Positions 8,788 to 17,969 of a stretch of 64,000 nt of DNA are shown here, in pieces (positions within the stretch are counted from its first letter, which is position 1; each line of letters starts with the position of its first letter). The stretch covers positions 105,828-169,827 of the forward strand of contig NZ_SWJE01000005.1 of NCBI RefSeq assembly GCF_005144415.1, in the 5' to 3' direction. A program made the translations under genes and the position numbers. This stretch comes from Trinickia terrae. Its GTDB lineage: Bacteria > Pseudomonadota > Gammaproteobacteria > Burkholderiales > Burkholderiaceae. The notes under the pieces were generated by a model. That model saw nothing but the letters and a program-made list of their open reading frames with translations. It made no database searches and had not been told where the DNA came from.

Positions 8788-9756
8788 ATGCGCTTATTGA
8801 GGGAAAAACGAAGGATATTCGGCGGGCTCGCGCGGGTGTTGCAGCGGTGCTTGCTGCCATTGGCGCTGGCCGCCGTGACGCCTTGCGCGTACGCGATGGA
8901 CTGCACGGCGTCGAACAGCACGCTGATCACTATGCCGACGCTCAAGATTGCCGCCGACGCGCCTGTCGGCGCGACATTGTGGAGCAAGCAGTCGATACCG
9001 TTTTCAGCCAACTGCACGACCAACCTGCTTTCCTGGCCCGGCGAAGGATACGTGTGGCGGCGTAGCCTGGTTCTGTCGGCGTATGGCCTTGAGTTCGTCC
9101 TGACCTACAAAGGCAATTCAGGAAGCGGTGCGGCACAGATCGATATGGGCACTTACATCAGCGACGGCACGGTTGTCAGCGGAACGGTGGATCTGACGCT
9201 GCGCAAGACGGGGGCGACGCCCTCTAGCGGCACGGTCACCTCGGGGGATCTTTACGCGTTCACAATCGATGGCACTACCGACAACGGCAAAGCCCCGCAC
9301 TACATACGCGGCTTGAGCAACATCAGCTTCACTTCCTACACCTGCGACATCGACACCGGCTCGCGCAGCATCAGCGTGCCGCTCGGCGACATGCGCGAGG
9401 ACAAGTTCACCGGTATCGGCACGACCTCCCCGGACAAGACGTTCCACATCAACTTGAACTGCACGCAGCCGTCCGGCACGTACAACGTGGCGCTCACCTT
9501 CAACGCCACGGCGGACAGCTCGCACGCGCCGGGCGTGCTCGCGCTCACGTCGGACGCGAACTCGGCAAGCGGCGTGGGCATCCAGCTACTGATGAACGGC
9601 ACGCCGGTGAGCTTCAATACCGCGCTGAGCGCGGGTGTGGCGACGGCGAACACGACGCTCTCGATCCCGATGACGGCGCGCTACTACCAGACCGCGTCCG
9701 CCGTGAAGCCCGGCAAGGCCAACGGCATCGCGACCTTCGTGGTGTCGTACAAGTAA
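8788..9756 (+). CDS. FimH-like two-domain fimbrial tip adhesin
   Basis: Last gene of the fimbrial operon, encoding a 322-aa protein. ATG 8788 is preferred because GAGG lies 6 nt upstream; ATG 8776 is also in frame. A signal peptide ends near TPCAYA. The N-terminal half (about 30-170) is a divergent, cysteine-containing region that would be the receptor-binding lectin domain; I cannot predict its ligand. The C-terminal half (about 180-322) is a pilin domain with paired Cys and the end motif GIATFVVSYK. The size and the pilin-like C-terminus fit a tip adhesin rather than a minor pilin. Confidence 0.8.
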   Translation: MRLLREKRRIFGGLARVLQRCLLPLALAAVTPCAYAMDCTASNSTLITMPTLKIAADAPVGATLWSKQSIPFSANCTTNLLSWPGEGYVWRRSLVLSAYGLEFVLTYKGNSGSGAAQIDMGTYISDGTVVSGTVDLTLRKTGATPSSGTVTSGDLYAFTIDGTTDNGKAPHYIRGLSNISFTSYTCDIDTGSRSISVPLGDMREDKFTGIGTTSPDKTFHINLNCTQPSGTYNVALTFNATADSSHAPGVLALTSDANSASGVGIQLLMNGTPVSFNTALSAGVATANTTLSIPMTARYYQTASAVKPGKANGIATFVVSYK

Positions 9757-9791
9757 CGGCGGCGCACGTTCGCGGCGAACGGGCGCCGCCG
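9757..9791. terminator. Hairpin between convergent adhesin gene and flgN
   Basis: CGGCGGCGC (9757-9765) pairs with GCGCCGCCG (9783-9791), and the loop holds a smaller GTTCGC/GCGAAC stem. It sits between two convergent genes, so bidirectional termination is plausible. There is no T-run. Confidence 0.45.
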
Positions 9792-9814
9792 CGGCTCAGC
9801 GGAAAGCGGCGGGG

Positions 9815-10249
9815 CTAGACGCCCGCCATGCGCCCATCCGGCCCGTACACGGATGCCTTGTTGGCAGCCCCGCGCAGGATCGCGAGCGCACTCTGGTTGT
9901 AGTTCATCCGCACGCGGATCATCAGGCCGTTGTTGGTGTTGGCGCGGCGCGCGCGCTGCACGACGGCCTGCAGGAGCTTCCAGTGTCCGGCGAGCCGCTC
10001 GTCGTTGGCGGCGGCCAGCTCCATGCCTTTCCAGCCCGGCGGAAAGCCGAGCTCGCGCAACTGCGCGTCGCGCGCTTTTTCGAGCGACGCGAGCTGGCCG
10101 GTCAGCTCGTTCTTCTTTTCGATGATGGCAGGCAGCATCTCGAGCGGCGAAACGGCCGCGAGCGCCTTCTCTTCATACGCGAGCAGCGAGGCGAACGCCT
10201 CGACCGTCGCGTGTTCGTCGATCACAGTGGCAAGCAGGGCATCTCTCAT
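9815..10249 (-). CDS. flgN: Flagellar export chaperone FlgN
   Basis: Cytoplasmic chaperone for the hook-associated proteins FlgK and FlgL, both encoded in this window. The 144-aa protein is predicted largely helical, with a FlgN-like N-terminus (MRDALLATVIDEHATVEAFASLLAYEEKAL) and the C-terminal NNGLMIRVRMNYNQSALAILRG stretch common in betaproteobacterial FlgN. It lies downstream of flgM on the same strand. A terminator-like hairpin and a repeat hairpin separate them, so flgN may depend on read-through or on its own promoter. Confidence 0.9.
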   Translation of the reverse strand: MRDALLATVIDEHATVEAFASLLAYEEKALAAVSPLEMLPAIIEKKNELTGQLASLEKARDAQLRELGFPPGWKGMELAAANDERLAGHWKLLQAVVQRARRANTNNGLMIRVRMNYNQSALAILRGAANKASVYGPDGRMAGV

Positions 10250-10287
10250 GGCAACTCGCTTTGCGTCCTAGCTTCAGCTTTGCATGG

Positions 10288-10320
10288 GACCGAGTCAGTG
10301 CTGAAGCACTGACTCTGGTC
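10288..10320. repeat. Hairpin repeat, second copy (cf. 3560-3593)
   Basis: GACCGAGTCAGTGCT-GAA-GCACTGACTCTGGTC forms a long near-perfect stem. It shares the CATGGGA left flank, the GCTGAAGC loop and the TCGACA right flank with the hairpin before fliA. It is about 40 bp upstream of flgN, on the opposite strand from the arrangement at fliA. Confidence 0.7.
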
Positions 10321-10322
10321 GA

Positions 10323-10360
10323 CAAAAACAAAAGGGGTTCGCGTGCTGCACGCGAACCCC
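10323..10360 (-). terminator. Rho-independent terminator downstream of flgM
   Basis: GGGGTTCGCGTGC and GCACGCGAACCCC (10334-10360) form a near-continuous palindrome. Read on the minus strand it is followed by TTTTGTTTTTG (10333-10323). It lies 44 bp after the flgM stop. Confidence 0.75.
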
Positions 10361-10404
10361 GGCGCTGGCATGCCGCCCGACAGCTGCTGCGATCAGTGCA
10401 TGGC

Positions 10405-10752
10405 TCAGCCGCCGGTCGACGGGTTCTTCTGCAACAAGCCGCGCGCCGTTTCCAGCACGCCGTCTGCAATCTTGCTCGTGTCGATCTTCAGCGTGCCGTC
10501 CTTGATGGCTTGCTTGATCGACTCGACTTGGGCCGTGTCGATATCGGCCGAGCCTGACGCGGCGAGGCTGCGCAGCGACGACGACAAACCCGACAAGTTC
10601 ACGTTCGCATCGCCCGCGGCACCGCTCGCGCCTTGCGCCGGTGCTTTCGGCGCGCTCGATGCTGCAGCCGTGGCGCTGTCGCCCTGCTGCGTGCGCTGCG
10701 CACCGTCTTTCAACGCCGGCAGGCTCGAATTGGTGGTGGAATCGATTTTCAC
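10405..10752 (-). CDS. flgM: Anti-sigma-28 factor FlgM
   Basis: Binds FliA in the cytoplasm and is exported once the hook-basal body is finished, releasing late transcription. The 115-aa protein has the FlgM start MKIDST, an Ala/Ser-rich disordered middle (25-60), and the FliA-binding C-terminal helices (VESIKQAIKDGTLKIDTSKIADGVL). A close sigma-28 promoter match is upstream, giving the usual FliA-FlgM feedback. A terminator follows the gene. Confidence 0.96.
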   Translation of the reverse strand: MKIDSTTNSSLPALKDGAQRTQQGDSATAAASSAPKAPAQGASGAAGDANVNLSGLSSSLRSLAASGSADIDTAQVESIKQAIKDGTLKIDTSKIADGVLETARGLLQKNPSTGG

Positions 10753-10780
10753 GATTGGCTTCCCGAATGATTTGAGTGTG

Positions 10781-10807
10781 ATAACGGCACACCCGAATCA
10801 AACTTTA
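10781..10807 (-). promoter_or_regulatory. Sigma-28 (FliA) promoter of flgM
   Basis: On the minus strand the sequence reads TAAAGTTT, 11 nt, GCCGTTAT. The -35 box is a perfect match to the sigma-28 consensus, the spacing is exact, and the -10 (consensus GCCGATAA) differs at two positions. It ends 28 nt before the flgM ATG. Confidence 0.88.
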
Positions 10808-10880
10808 GCGCAATCGTCGATTCCCTTTTCCGCCGATCCGGCCCCGCCAAACCGCGGGATTCGGCCCTTTTCCTTCCACG

Positions 10881-12359
10881 TCAGAGCTGAATCTCGACCG
10901 TTCCTCCGTCCTTCACCACGCCCTGGATGATCTGGCCCGCCACGGTCTTCACGCGCACGGTCTGCCCGGGCGAGGCGTTGTTCATCGCGCTGCCTTCCGC
11001 CGAAATCGAGAACCCTTGCCCGACTGCGACGATCCGCACCGTCTGTCCGACCGTCACCGCTGACGCGCCCTTCAGGATGTCCTGACGCAGCGGCAGCCCT
11101 TCCGAGATGCGCACGAGCGCCGTCGCGCCCACGGCCTGCGACGGATCGGTGATGACGGCCTGCGGCAGCGCGGTCAGGTCGCCGTCGCGCACGACGAGGT
11201 CGGCGGCCGAGAGCACGTCGCCGGGCGAGAGCGGCCGGGCGGCGAGGTAGTAGGTGCCCTGCACCGCGACGCGCGCCTGCAGGTAGAGCGTCCACGGATG
11301 GTCGCCGACGCAGCGCACGCCGACCATCGTGCGGCCCCACATGCGCGAGCCCATCGGCATGAATGGTTCGAGCGAGGCGCAGGCGGCGAGGCCGCGCGGG
11401 AAGACCTGGTTGACCTGGATGGCGACGCGGCCGGGCAGGCCCTGCGCCTGCTGCTGCAGGAACGCGATGGCGGTCTGGCGGATCGATTCGCCGTCTTGCT
11501 GGCCGGCGGGGGCCGGGGCGGCGATCTGCTGCGCGGGGCGGGCAGGCTGCTGCGCCGCTGCGCGCGCGACGGCGGCAGGCGCCGCCGGTGAGGCGGGGGC
11601 CGCCGCCGCAGCCATCGTGGTTTGCGCAGGCGCAGCCGAGGCTGCATTGGCCGGGCGCGCGGTGCGCACAACATAGTGCGGGTTCGCGCCGGACGCGATC
11701 TCGGGCGGCTCGCCGCGTGCGGAAAGCGGATCGATCGACACTGCGTCGGCGGGCGCGCTCATCGCGACGGGCTGCGCCGCTTGCCGCGCGGCGTACGGCG
11801 CCGACGCCACGATTACCGGAATCATCTGGCGCGGGGTGACGGCGGCGCTCTCGCGCGGCATCGCGTTGTTGATGGCGGGCGTGCTTGCGGCCGGGCGTTC
11901 GACGGGAGCGGGAATCGTGACTGCCGGCACGTTGTTCGCGTAGCTGTTCGCAGCGGCGCCTTGCGCGCCGCGCTCGCCGGGGCCGGGAATGACGATCGCG
12001 CCGCTTGCGGCGGCGGCGTTCGCGAAATCGTCACCGCGCGAGGCGCTGCGTGTCACGGGCGTGACGGGCGGCGCTGGGGGCACGGGCGCCGGCGCCGAAG
12101 CCGTCATGCCGGCGCTCTGCGCCATCGCCTGCAAGGCGGCGGGGTTGGTCTCGCCGGGGCCGGGGATCACGATCGGTCCGCTGCCTGCCTGCGCCTCGGT
12201 CTGCGCGGCGGCAAGCGCGGGCAAGCCGCCGCATGCCGCGAGGCAGGCGCTCACGAGCGCCCAGCGCCGCAGGGTCCGCGCCGCGCCGGCCCGCGCACGG
12301 CGCGGGTCCGCACCTCGGGTGCGGTCACGGCGCGTGACGTCAGTTGCAGGCCAGAACAT
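10881..12359 (-). CDS. flgA: Flagellar P-ring assembly chaperone FlgA, long N-terminal extension
   Basis: Periplasmic chaperone for P-ring assembly by FlgI. The 492-aa protein is about twice the classical FlgA length. A signal region (WALVSACLAACGGLPALAAAQ) is followed by a roughly 220-residue Ala/Pro-rich extension holding two copies of IVIPGPGE (63-70 and 122-129) and a weaker third (VTIPAPVER, 147-155). The conserved FlgA/SAF part occupies the C-terminal 200 residues (GRVAIQVNQVFPRGLAACASLEPF; RPLSPGDVLSAADLVVRDGDL; GQTVRIVAVGQGFSISAEGSAMNNASPGQTVRVK). It is divergent from flgB. Confidence 0.92.
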   Translation of the reverse strand: MFWPATDVTRRDRTRGADPRRARAGAARTLRRWALVSACLAACGGLPALAAAQTEAQAGSGPIVIPGPGETNPAALQAMAQSAGMTASAPAPVPPAPPVTPVTRSASRGDDFANAAAASGAIVIPGPGERGAQGAAANSYANNVPAVTIPAPVERPAASTPAINNAMPRESAAVTPRQMIPVIVASAPYAARQAAQPVAMSAPADAVSIDPLSARGEPPEIASGANPHYVVRTARPANAASAAPAQTTMAAAAAPASPAAPAAVARAAAQQPARPAQQIAAPAPAGQQDGESIRQTAIAFLQQQAQGLPGRVAIQVNQVFPRGLAACASLEPFMPMGSRMWGRTMVGVRCVGDHPWTLYLQARVAVQGTYYLAARPLSPGDVLSAADLVVRDGDLTALPQAVITDPSQAVGATALVRISEGLPLRQDILKGASAVTVGQTVRIVAVGQGFSISAEGSAMNNASPGQTVRVKTVAGQIIQGVVKDGGTVEIQL

Positions 12360-12427
12360 CGCGAATCTCCATCGGAATACATCGGTACGCCTCGCATTCT
12401 AGAGACCGGGCCTCACGCGCAAACGTT

Positions 12428-12455
12428 GAATAGAGGGGCGCTTCCCCGGTTATTC
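12428..12455. promoter_or_regulatory. Imperfect palindrome in the flgA/flgB divergent promoter
   Basis: GAATAGAGGGG and CCCCGGTTATTC form an inverted repeat around CGCTT. A similar arrangement (GAATAGAG...CTCTACTTTC, 38781-38809) lies between fliF and fliE. Both sit at the head of divergent early flagellar operons, so an FlhDC-type activator site is possible. The activator was not identified from sequence. Confidence 0.5.
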
Positions 12456-12575
12456 GTTCGATTGCCTCTTGCGCCGCGCTCCTAAGATGCAGTTCATGTC
12501 AAAAGGCCCTCTTGCCGGCGCATCCGGCCGGGCCCTACGAAACGCCTGCGAAACGCTTTCGACGGAGAAACGCCG

Positions 12576-13076
12576 ATGCTGGACCAACTCGACAAGGAAT
12601 TCGCCTTTGGCCGCCAGTCGCTCGACGTGCGCGCCTACCGGCAGGAGCTGCTGTCGTCGAACATCGCGAACGCCGATACGCCCGGCTACAAGGCGCGCGA
12701 CGTCGATTTCTCCTCGGCGCTCTCGAGCGCGCTCAAGCAGAGCGGCGCTTCCGGCGCGACCGGCCAGGCAACCGGCAACGCCGCGCCGCTCGCGCTCGCG
12801 CAGCCCGCGGGCGTGACGAGCGGCATGTCGATGGCGACGACGCAAGCGGGCCATATGGCCGGCAACGCCAAGCTGATCCCGACGGGCGGCCCGTCGGACA
12901 ACTACGGCCAGCTCGCCTATCGGATTCCGCAGCAGCCCGCGCTCGACGGCAACACGGTCGATCTCGACAGCGAGCGCGTCCAGTTCGCCGACAACTCGCT
13001 GCACTACGAATCGCAGATGACCGCGATAACGGGCGACATCAAGTCGATGCTCGCGGCGATCACGTCGGGCAGCTGA
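12576..13076 (+). CDS. flgB: Flagellar proximal rod protein FlgB
   Basis: Rod subunit exported by the flagellar type III system. The 166-aa protein has the rod/hook N-terminal signature [19 protein letters not shown] (about residues 27-45) and a helical C-terminus. The middle (50-110) is a variable Ala/Thr-rich segment, making it somewhat longer than the enteric protein. GGAGAA lies 7 nt before the ATG. First gene of flgBCDEFGHIJ. Confidence 0.96.
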   Translation: MLDQLDKEFAFGRQSLDVRAYRQELLSSNIANADTPGYKARDVDFSSALSSALKQSGASGATGQATGNAAPLALAQPAGVTSGMSMATTQAGHMAGNAKLIPTGGPSDNYGQLAYRIPQQPALDGNTVDLDSERVQFADNSLHYESQMTAITGDIKSMLAAITSGS

Positions 13077-13144
13077 ACGAGTCACCAAACGAACGCCATT
13101 CACCACCGCACGCAACGGGGACTAAAGAGAGGTCAACGAACGCC

Positions 13145-13570
13145 ATGCCATCCTTGATGAACATTTTCGACGTTGCGGGCTCGGCGATGTCCGCGCAATC
13201 GCAGCGACTGAACGTCACCGCGTCGAATCTCGCCAACGCGGACAGCACGACAGGCCCCGACGGCCAGCCCTACAAGGCCAAGCAGGTCGTGTTCGCGGTC
13301 GATCCGCTCGGCGGCTCGCGCACGGCCTCCGGCCAGCAGGTGGGCGGCGTGCGGGTGACCGGCGTCGTCGACGACCCCACGCCGATGAAGACCACCTACG
13401 ACCCGAGCAATCCGGCGGCGAATTCGGACGGCTACGTGACGATGCCGAACGTCGACCCGGTGCAGGAAATGGTGAACATGATCTCGGCGTCGCGCTCGTA
13501 CCAGGCCAACGTCGAGACGCTGAACACCGCCAAGAACCTGATGCTGAAAACACTCACGATCGGTACCTGA
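13145..13570 (+). CDS. flgC: Flagellar proximal rod protein FlgC
   Basis: Rod subunit of 141 aa. ATG 13145 is chosen because the product then begins [34 protein letters not shown], the family start; AGAGAGG is upstream. The C-terminal helix [33 protein letters not shown] is the conserved rod/hook D0 motif. It lies 68 bp after flgB and 13 bp before flgD. Confidence 0.96.
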   Translation: MPSLMNIFDVAGSAMSAQSQRLNVTASNLANADSTTGPDGQPYKAKQVVFAVDPLGGSRTASGQQVGGVRVTGVVDDPTPMKTTYDPSNPAANSDGYVTMPNVDPVQEMVNMISASRSYQANVETLNTAKNLMLKTLTIGT

Positions 13571-13583
13571 GGAGAGAAGGCCC

Positions 13584-14297
13584 GTGACCACCAACACGTC
13601 TATCGGCAGCACCAGCGCCACCTTGCAGAACCTGATCAACACGGTGAACGGCACGTCGGACAGTTCCACGAGCTCGAGTTCGACCTCGAACTCGAGCTCC
13701 GCGTCGAGCCTGCAGAGCACCTTCCTGCAGCTGCTCATCACGCAGTTGAAGAATCAGGACCCGACCAACCCGACGGACAGCTCGCAGCTGACCTCCCAGC
13801 TCGCCCAGATCAACACGGTGTCGGGCATCAGCCAACTGAACTCGACGCTGACCTCGCTCGCCTCGCAGCTGACGGCGCAGCAGCAGACGCAGTCGGCCAA
13901 CCTGATCGGCGCGACCGTGCTCACGCCGGGCACCTCGGTGTCGGTGTCGAGCGGCTCGATCACGCCGTTCGGCGTGACGCTCTCGGGCGCGGCGACCGAT
14001 GTGAAGGTCACCGTCACGAACTCGGCGGGCCAGCTCGTCAACACGATCAATCTCGGCAAGGAATCGGCGGGCACGGTGCCTGTCACCTGGAAGCCGGTCG
14101 ATGCGTCGGGCAACACGCTCGCCAACGGCACCTACACCATTTCCGCGACCGCCACGATCGCGGGCGCCCAGGCCACGCCGTCCACGGTCACGGGCTCGAC
14201 GATCGAGGGCGTTCTGCCGCAGACGACCGGCACCCCGAACCTCGTGCTGTCGAACGGCAATACGGTCAACTTGTCCAGCGTCGCTGGGATTCTCTAA
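13584..14297 (+). CDS. flgD: Flagellar hook-cap/scaffold protein FlgD
   Basis: Transient cap needed to polymerise FlgE into the hook. The 237-aa protein starts at GTG 13584 behind GGAGAGAAGG. The N-terminal 35 residues are Ser/Thr-rich and disordered. The conserved core begins STFLQLLITQLKNQDPTNPTDSSQLTSQLAQINTVSGI (about 44-81). The C-terminal half holds the FlgD Ig/tudor-like hybrid region (TWKPVDASGNTLANGTYTISATAT). It is followed directly by flgE. Confidence 0.96.
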   Translation: MTTNTSIGSTSATLQNLINTVNGTSDSSTSSSSTSNSSSASSLQSTFLQLLITQLKNQDPTNPTDSSQLTSQLAQINTVSGISQLNSTLTSLASQLTAQQQTQSANLIGATVLTPGTSVSVSSGSITPFGVTLSGAATDVKVTVTNSAGQLVNTINLGKESAGTVPVTWKPVDASGNTLANGTYTISATATIAGAQATPSTVTGSTIEGVLPQTTGTPNLVLSNGNTVNLSSVAGIL

Positions 14298-14328
14298 TTC
14301 ACCACGGATTTTTTAAGGGAAAACGGTC

Positions 14329-15570
14329 ATGGGTTACAACACCGGATTGAGCGGTCTGGCCGCGGCGACGAACGATCTCGACGTGATCGGCAACAACATC
14401 TCGAACGCCAACACCGTCGGCTTCAAGCAGAGCGCGGCGCAATTCGCGGACGTCTACGCGAATTCGATCGCCACCTCAGTGAACAACCAGATCGGCATCG
14501 GCACGCAGCTCGCCGCCGTGCAGCAGGACTTCTCGCAAGGCACGATCACGACGACTGGTCAGGCGCTGAACGTGGCGATCAACGGCACCGGCTTCTTCCA
14601 GATGAACAACAACGGCACGCTGACGTACTCGCGCAACGGCGTGTTCCAGCTCGACAAGAACGGCAACATCACCAACGCCGAGGGCCTGAAGCTGATGGGC
14701 TACACGGCGAACTCGAGCGGCGTGATCAACACGGCCTCCACCGTGCCGCTGCAAGTGCCGACCACCAACGTCGCGCCGACCGCCACGAGCAACATCACCG
14801 CGCAGCTGAACCTCGACTCGCAGGACACGACGCCGACGGTCACACCGTTCTCGGCAACCAACTCGCAGACCTACAACTACTCGACCTCGATCCAGACCTA
14901 CGACTCGCTCGGCGGCACGAACCAGGTCAACATGTATTTCGTCAACAACGGCGGCGGCACCTGGACTGTGTACGGCGGCAAGTCGAGCGGCACGATCAGT
15001 GCGCTCGGCACCATGACGTTCAACTCGTCGGGCACGCTGACCGGCACCACGGCGACGGGCGCCGGCGTGACGAGCCCGGCCACCGGCGAGTTCACCTTCA
15101 CGATCCCGACGACCGACGGCAGCACCACGCCGCAGTCGCTCACGCTGAACCTCACGGGCACGACCATGTACGGCAGCGCCGACGGCGTGAACAACCTCGC
15201 GCAGGACGGCTTCGCGAGCGGCCAGCTGACGAACTTCTCGATCGGCTCGAACGGCACGTTGACCGGCAACTATTCGAACGGCCAGACCCAGGCGCTCGGC
15301 CAGATCGTGCTCGCCAACTTCAACAACCCGAACGGCCTGACGGATCTCGGCGGCAACGAGTTCGCCCAGACCACCGCGTCGGGCGTGCCGCAGATCTCCG
15401 CGCCGGGCAGCACGAACCACGGGACGCTGACGGGCGGCGCGATCGAAGCGTCGAACGTCGACCTGACCACGCAGCTCGTCGACCTGATCACCGCGCAGCG
15501 CAACTACCAGGCGAACGCGCAGACGATCAAGACGCAGCAGACCGTCGACCAGACGCTGATCAACCTGTAA
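14329..15570 (+). CDS. flgE: Flagellar hook protein FlgE
   Basis: Main subunit of the flexible hook. The 413-aa protein has the N-terminal D0 motif (GLSGLAAATNDLDVIGNNISNANTVGFK) and the C-terminal motif (VDLTTQLVDLITAQRNYQANAQTIKT), flanking Thr/Gly-rich surface domains. AAGGGAAAA lies before the ATG. Its length is typical for the group. Confidence 0.97.
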   Translation: MGYNTGLSGLAAATNDLDVIGNNISNANTVGFKQSAAQFADVYANSIATSVNNQIGIGTQLAAVQQDFSQGTITTTGQALNVAINGTGFFQMNNNGTLTYSRNGVFQLDKNGNITNAEGLKLMGYTANSSGVINTASTVPLQVPTTNVAPTATSNITAQLNLDSQDTTPTVTPFSATNSQTYNYSTSIQTYDSLGGTNQVNMYFVNNGGGTWTVYGGKSSGTISALGTMTFNSSGTLTGTTATGAGVTSPATGEFTFTIPTTDGSTTPQSLTLNLTGTTMYGSADGVNNLAQDGFASGQLTNFSIGSNGTLTGNYSNGQTQALGQIVLANFNNPNGLTDLGGNEFAQTTASGVPQISAPGSTNHGTLTGGAIEASNVDLTTQLVDLITAQRNYQANAQTIKTQQTVDQTLINL

Positions 15571-15627
15571 GCGCGATCTAGCCGGCGAACCGATTCACCG
15601 AGAACCACGCACGAGAACGAGCGAGTC

Positions 15628-16386
15628 ATGGATCGACTGATCTACACCGCAATGACGGGCGCGAGCCAGGCGCTTGCCCAGCAGGACGTCGTCGCCAACA
15701 ACCTGGCGAACACGTCCACCACGGGCTTCAAGGCGCAGCTCGCGAATTTCCGTTCCGCGCCGATGTCGTTCGGCGACGGCACCACGGTCAACGACAGCAC
15801 GACCCGCACGTTCGTGCTGTCCGCGACGCCGGGCGCCGACTACACGCCGGGCCCGATTTCGCAGACCGGCAACCCGCTCGACATCGCGGTGCAGGGCCAG
15901 GGCTGGATCGCCGTGCAGACGGCCGACGGCAACGAGGCCTACACGCGCGCCGGCAACCTGCACGTCGACCCGAGCGGCCAGCTGATGACGGCGACCAACC
16001 AGCCGGTGGTCGGCGGCGGCGGCCCGATCTCGGTGCCGCCGGGCTCGGACGTCACGATCGGCAAGGACGGCACGGTGTCGGCGCTGCTGGCGGGCAGTGC
16101 GCCGAACGCGATCGTGGTGGTCGACCAGATCAAGCTCGTCAATCCCGATCCGGCCACGCTCCAGCGCGGCAACGACGGCATGTTCCACACGGCGGACGGC
16201 AATCCCGCCGACGCGGACCAGACCGTCGCGCTCGCACCCAAGTCGCTCGAAGGCAGCAACGTGAATCCGGTCGCGGCGATGGTGTCGATGATCACCAACG
16301 CGCGGCAGTTCCAGATGCAAACCAAGATGCTGCAGAACGCCGACCAGAACGACCAGTCGGCGAACCAGCTGTTGAGCTTCACCTGA
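15628..16386 (+). CDS. flgF: Flagellar proximal rod protein FlgF
   Basis: Rod subunit of 252 aa. N-terminal D0 ([35 protein letters not shown]), the central hook-like domain common to FlgE/F/G ([32 protein letters not shown]), and a C-terminal helix ([21 protein letters not shown]). It sits between flgE and flgG with short gaps. Confidence 0.96.
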   Translation: MDRLIYTAMTGASQALAQQDVVANNLANTSTTGFKAQLANFRSAPMSFGDGTTVNDSTTRTFVLSATPGADYTPGPISQTGNPLDIAVQGQGWIAVQTADGNEAYTRAGNLHVDPSGQLMTATNQPVVGGGGPISVPPGSDVTIGKDGTVSALLAGSAPNAIVVVDQIKLVNPDPATLQRGNDGMFHTADGNPADADQTVALAPKSLEGSNVNPVAAMVSMITNARQFQMQTKMLQNADQNDQSANQLLSFT

Positions 16387-16408
16387 TCGACACAGGAGAA
16401 CAACCCAA

Positions 16409-17197
16409 ATGAACCGTTCCCTCTACATCGCCGCCACCGGCATGAATGCGCAGCAGGCGCAGATGGACGTGATCTCGAACAACCTCGCCAACGTGAGCAC
16501 GAACGGCTTCAAGGGCTCGCGCGCGGTGTTCGAGGACCTGATGTACCAGACGCTGCGCCAGCCGGGCGCGAACTCGACGCAGCAGACCGAGCTGCCCTCC
16601 GGCAGCCAGGTCGGCACCGGCGTGCAGCAGGTCGCGACCGAGCGTCTCCACACGCAGGGCAACCTGCAGCAGACCGGCAACTCGAAGGACGTCGCGATCA
16701 ACGGCAACGGCTTCTTCCAGGTGCAGATGCCGGACGGCACGACCGCCTACACGCGCGACGGCTCGTTCCAGACCAACTCGCAGGGCCAGCTCGTGACCTC
16801 GAGCGGCTATCAGGTGATCCCGGCGATCACGATTCCCGCGAACGCGACCTCGCTCACGATCGCGAGCGACGGCGTCGTGACCGTGACGACGCCCGGCTCG
16901 AGCAACAACACGACGGTCGGCACGCTGCAGCTCGCCACCTTCATCAACCCGACCGGCCTGGAGTCGAAAGGCGAGAACCTGCTGTCGGAAACGGCTTCGT
17001 CGGGCGCGCCGACCGTCTCCGCGCCGGGCTCGAACGGCTCGGGCACGCTCAGCCAGGGTTACGTGGAAGCGTCGAACGTGAACGTCGTGCAGGAGCTCGT
17101 CAACATGATCCAGACGCAGCGCGCGTACGAGATCAACAGCAAGGCCGTCACGACGTCGGACCAGATGCTGCAGACCTTGAGCCAGATGCAGGTCTGA
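16409..17197 (+). CDS. flgG: Flagellar distal rod protein FlgG
   Basis: Distal rod subunit of 262 aa, the usual length. It shows [53 protein letters not shown], the family start with the FlgG-specific YQTLRQPG segment, the central [28 protein letters not shown] fold, and the C-terminal [21 protein letters not shown] helix. Four such axial proteins are encoded consecutively, with only flgD interrupting the rod/hook group. Confidence 0.97.
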   Translation: MNRSLYIAATGMNAQQAQMDVISNNLANVSTNGFKGSRAVFEDLMYQTLRQPGANSTQQTELPSGSQVGTGVQQVATERLHTQGNLQQTGNSKDVAINGNGFFQVQMPDGTTAYTRDGSFQTNSQGQLVTSSGYQVIPAITIPANATSLTIASDGVVTVTTPGSSNNTTVGTLQLATFINPTGLESKGENLLSETASSGAPTVSAPGSNGSGTLSQGYVEASNVNVVQELVNMIQTQRAYEINSKAVTTSDQMLQTLSQMQV

Positions 17198-17231
17198 CGC
17201 GGGTTTGACGGCGGGTTTCGCGATTTAGGCA

Positions 17232-17969
17232 ATGAATAAGGCGGTGGTAATCAAGATGTCGCAGCTCTCTCGTATTCCGGTTCCCCTGCGCGCGTTGCGC
17301 GCAGCCTCGATGCTCGCGTTCGCCGGTGTAGTGGCGGCAGGCGTGCTCGGCGGCTGCGCGCAGCTCAAGAAGGAGCCGATCACGCAGCAGCCGATGACAG
17401 CCACCCCGCCGATGCCGCCGCAGATGAACCCGCCCGGCTCGATCTACAACCCGGGCTATGCCGGGCACCCGCTGTTCGAGGACCAGCGTCCGCGCAACGT
17501 CGGCGACATCCTGACCATCGTCATCGCGGAAAACATCAACGCGACCAAGTCGTCGGCCGCGCTCGCGGGGCGCAACGGCACGACCAACATCTCTGTGCCG
17601 ACCGCCGGCTTCCTGAGCGGCCTCTTCAACCACGTGAACCTCAACGCGTCGGGGGCGAACACGTTCTCGGGCTCGGGCGGCGCGAACGCGTCGAACACGT
17701 TCAACGGCGTGATCACCGTCACCGTCACGAACGTGCTGCCCAACGGCAACCTCGTGGTGAGCGGCGAGAAGCAGATGCTCATCAACCAGGGCAACGAGTT
17801 CGTGCGCTTTTCCGGGGTCGTGAACCCGAACACGGTCGCGGGCGACAACAGCGTGTTCTCGAACCAGGTGGCCGACGCGAAGATCGAGTACTCCGCGAAG
17901 GGCTACATAGACGAAGCCGAGACCATGGGATGGCTGCAGCGCTTCTTCCTGAACATTGCGCCATGGTGA
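17232..17969 (+). CDS. flgH: Flagellar L-ring lipoprotein FlgH
   Basis: Outer-membrane L-ring subunit. The 245-aa reading from ATG 17232 has a lipobox LGGC with the lipidated Cys at 42; ATG 17256 is a possible shorter start that keeps the signal. The core is highly typical: [39 protein letters not shown], then [32 protein letters not shown], ending [14 protein letters not shown]. Its TGA overlaps the flgI ATG (ATGGTGA), so translation is probably coupled. Confidence 0.96.
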   Translation: MNKAVVIKMSQLSRIPVPLRALRAASMLAFAGVVAAGVLGGCAQLKKEPITQQPMTATPPMPPQMNPPGSIYNPGYAGHPLFEDQRPRNVGDILTIVIAENINATKSSAALAGRNGTTNISVPTAGFLSGLFNHVNLNASGANTFSGSGGANASNTFNGVITVTVTNVLPNGNLVVSGEKQMLINQGNEFVRFSGVVNPNTVAGDNSVFSNQVADAKIEYSAKGYIDEAETMGWLQRFFLNIAPW

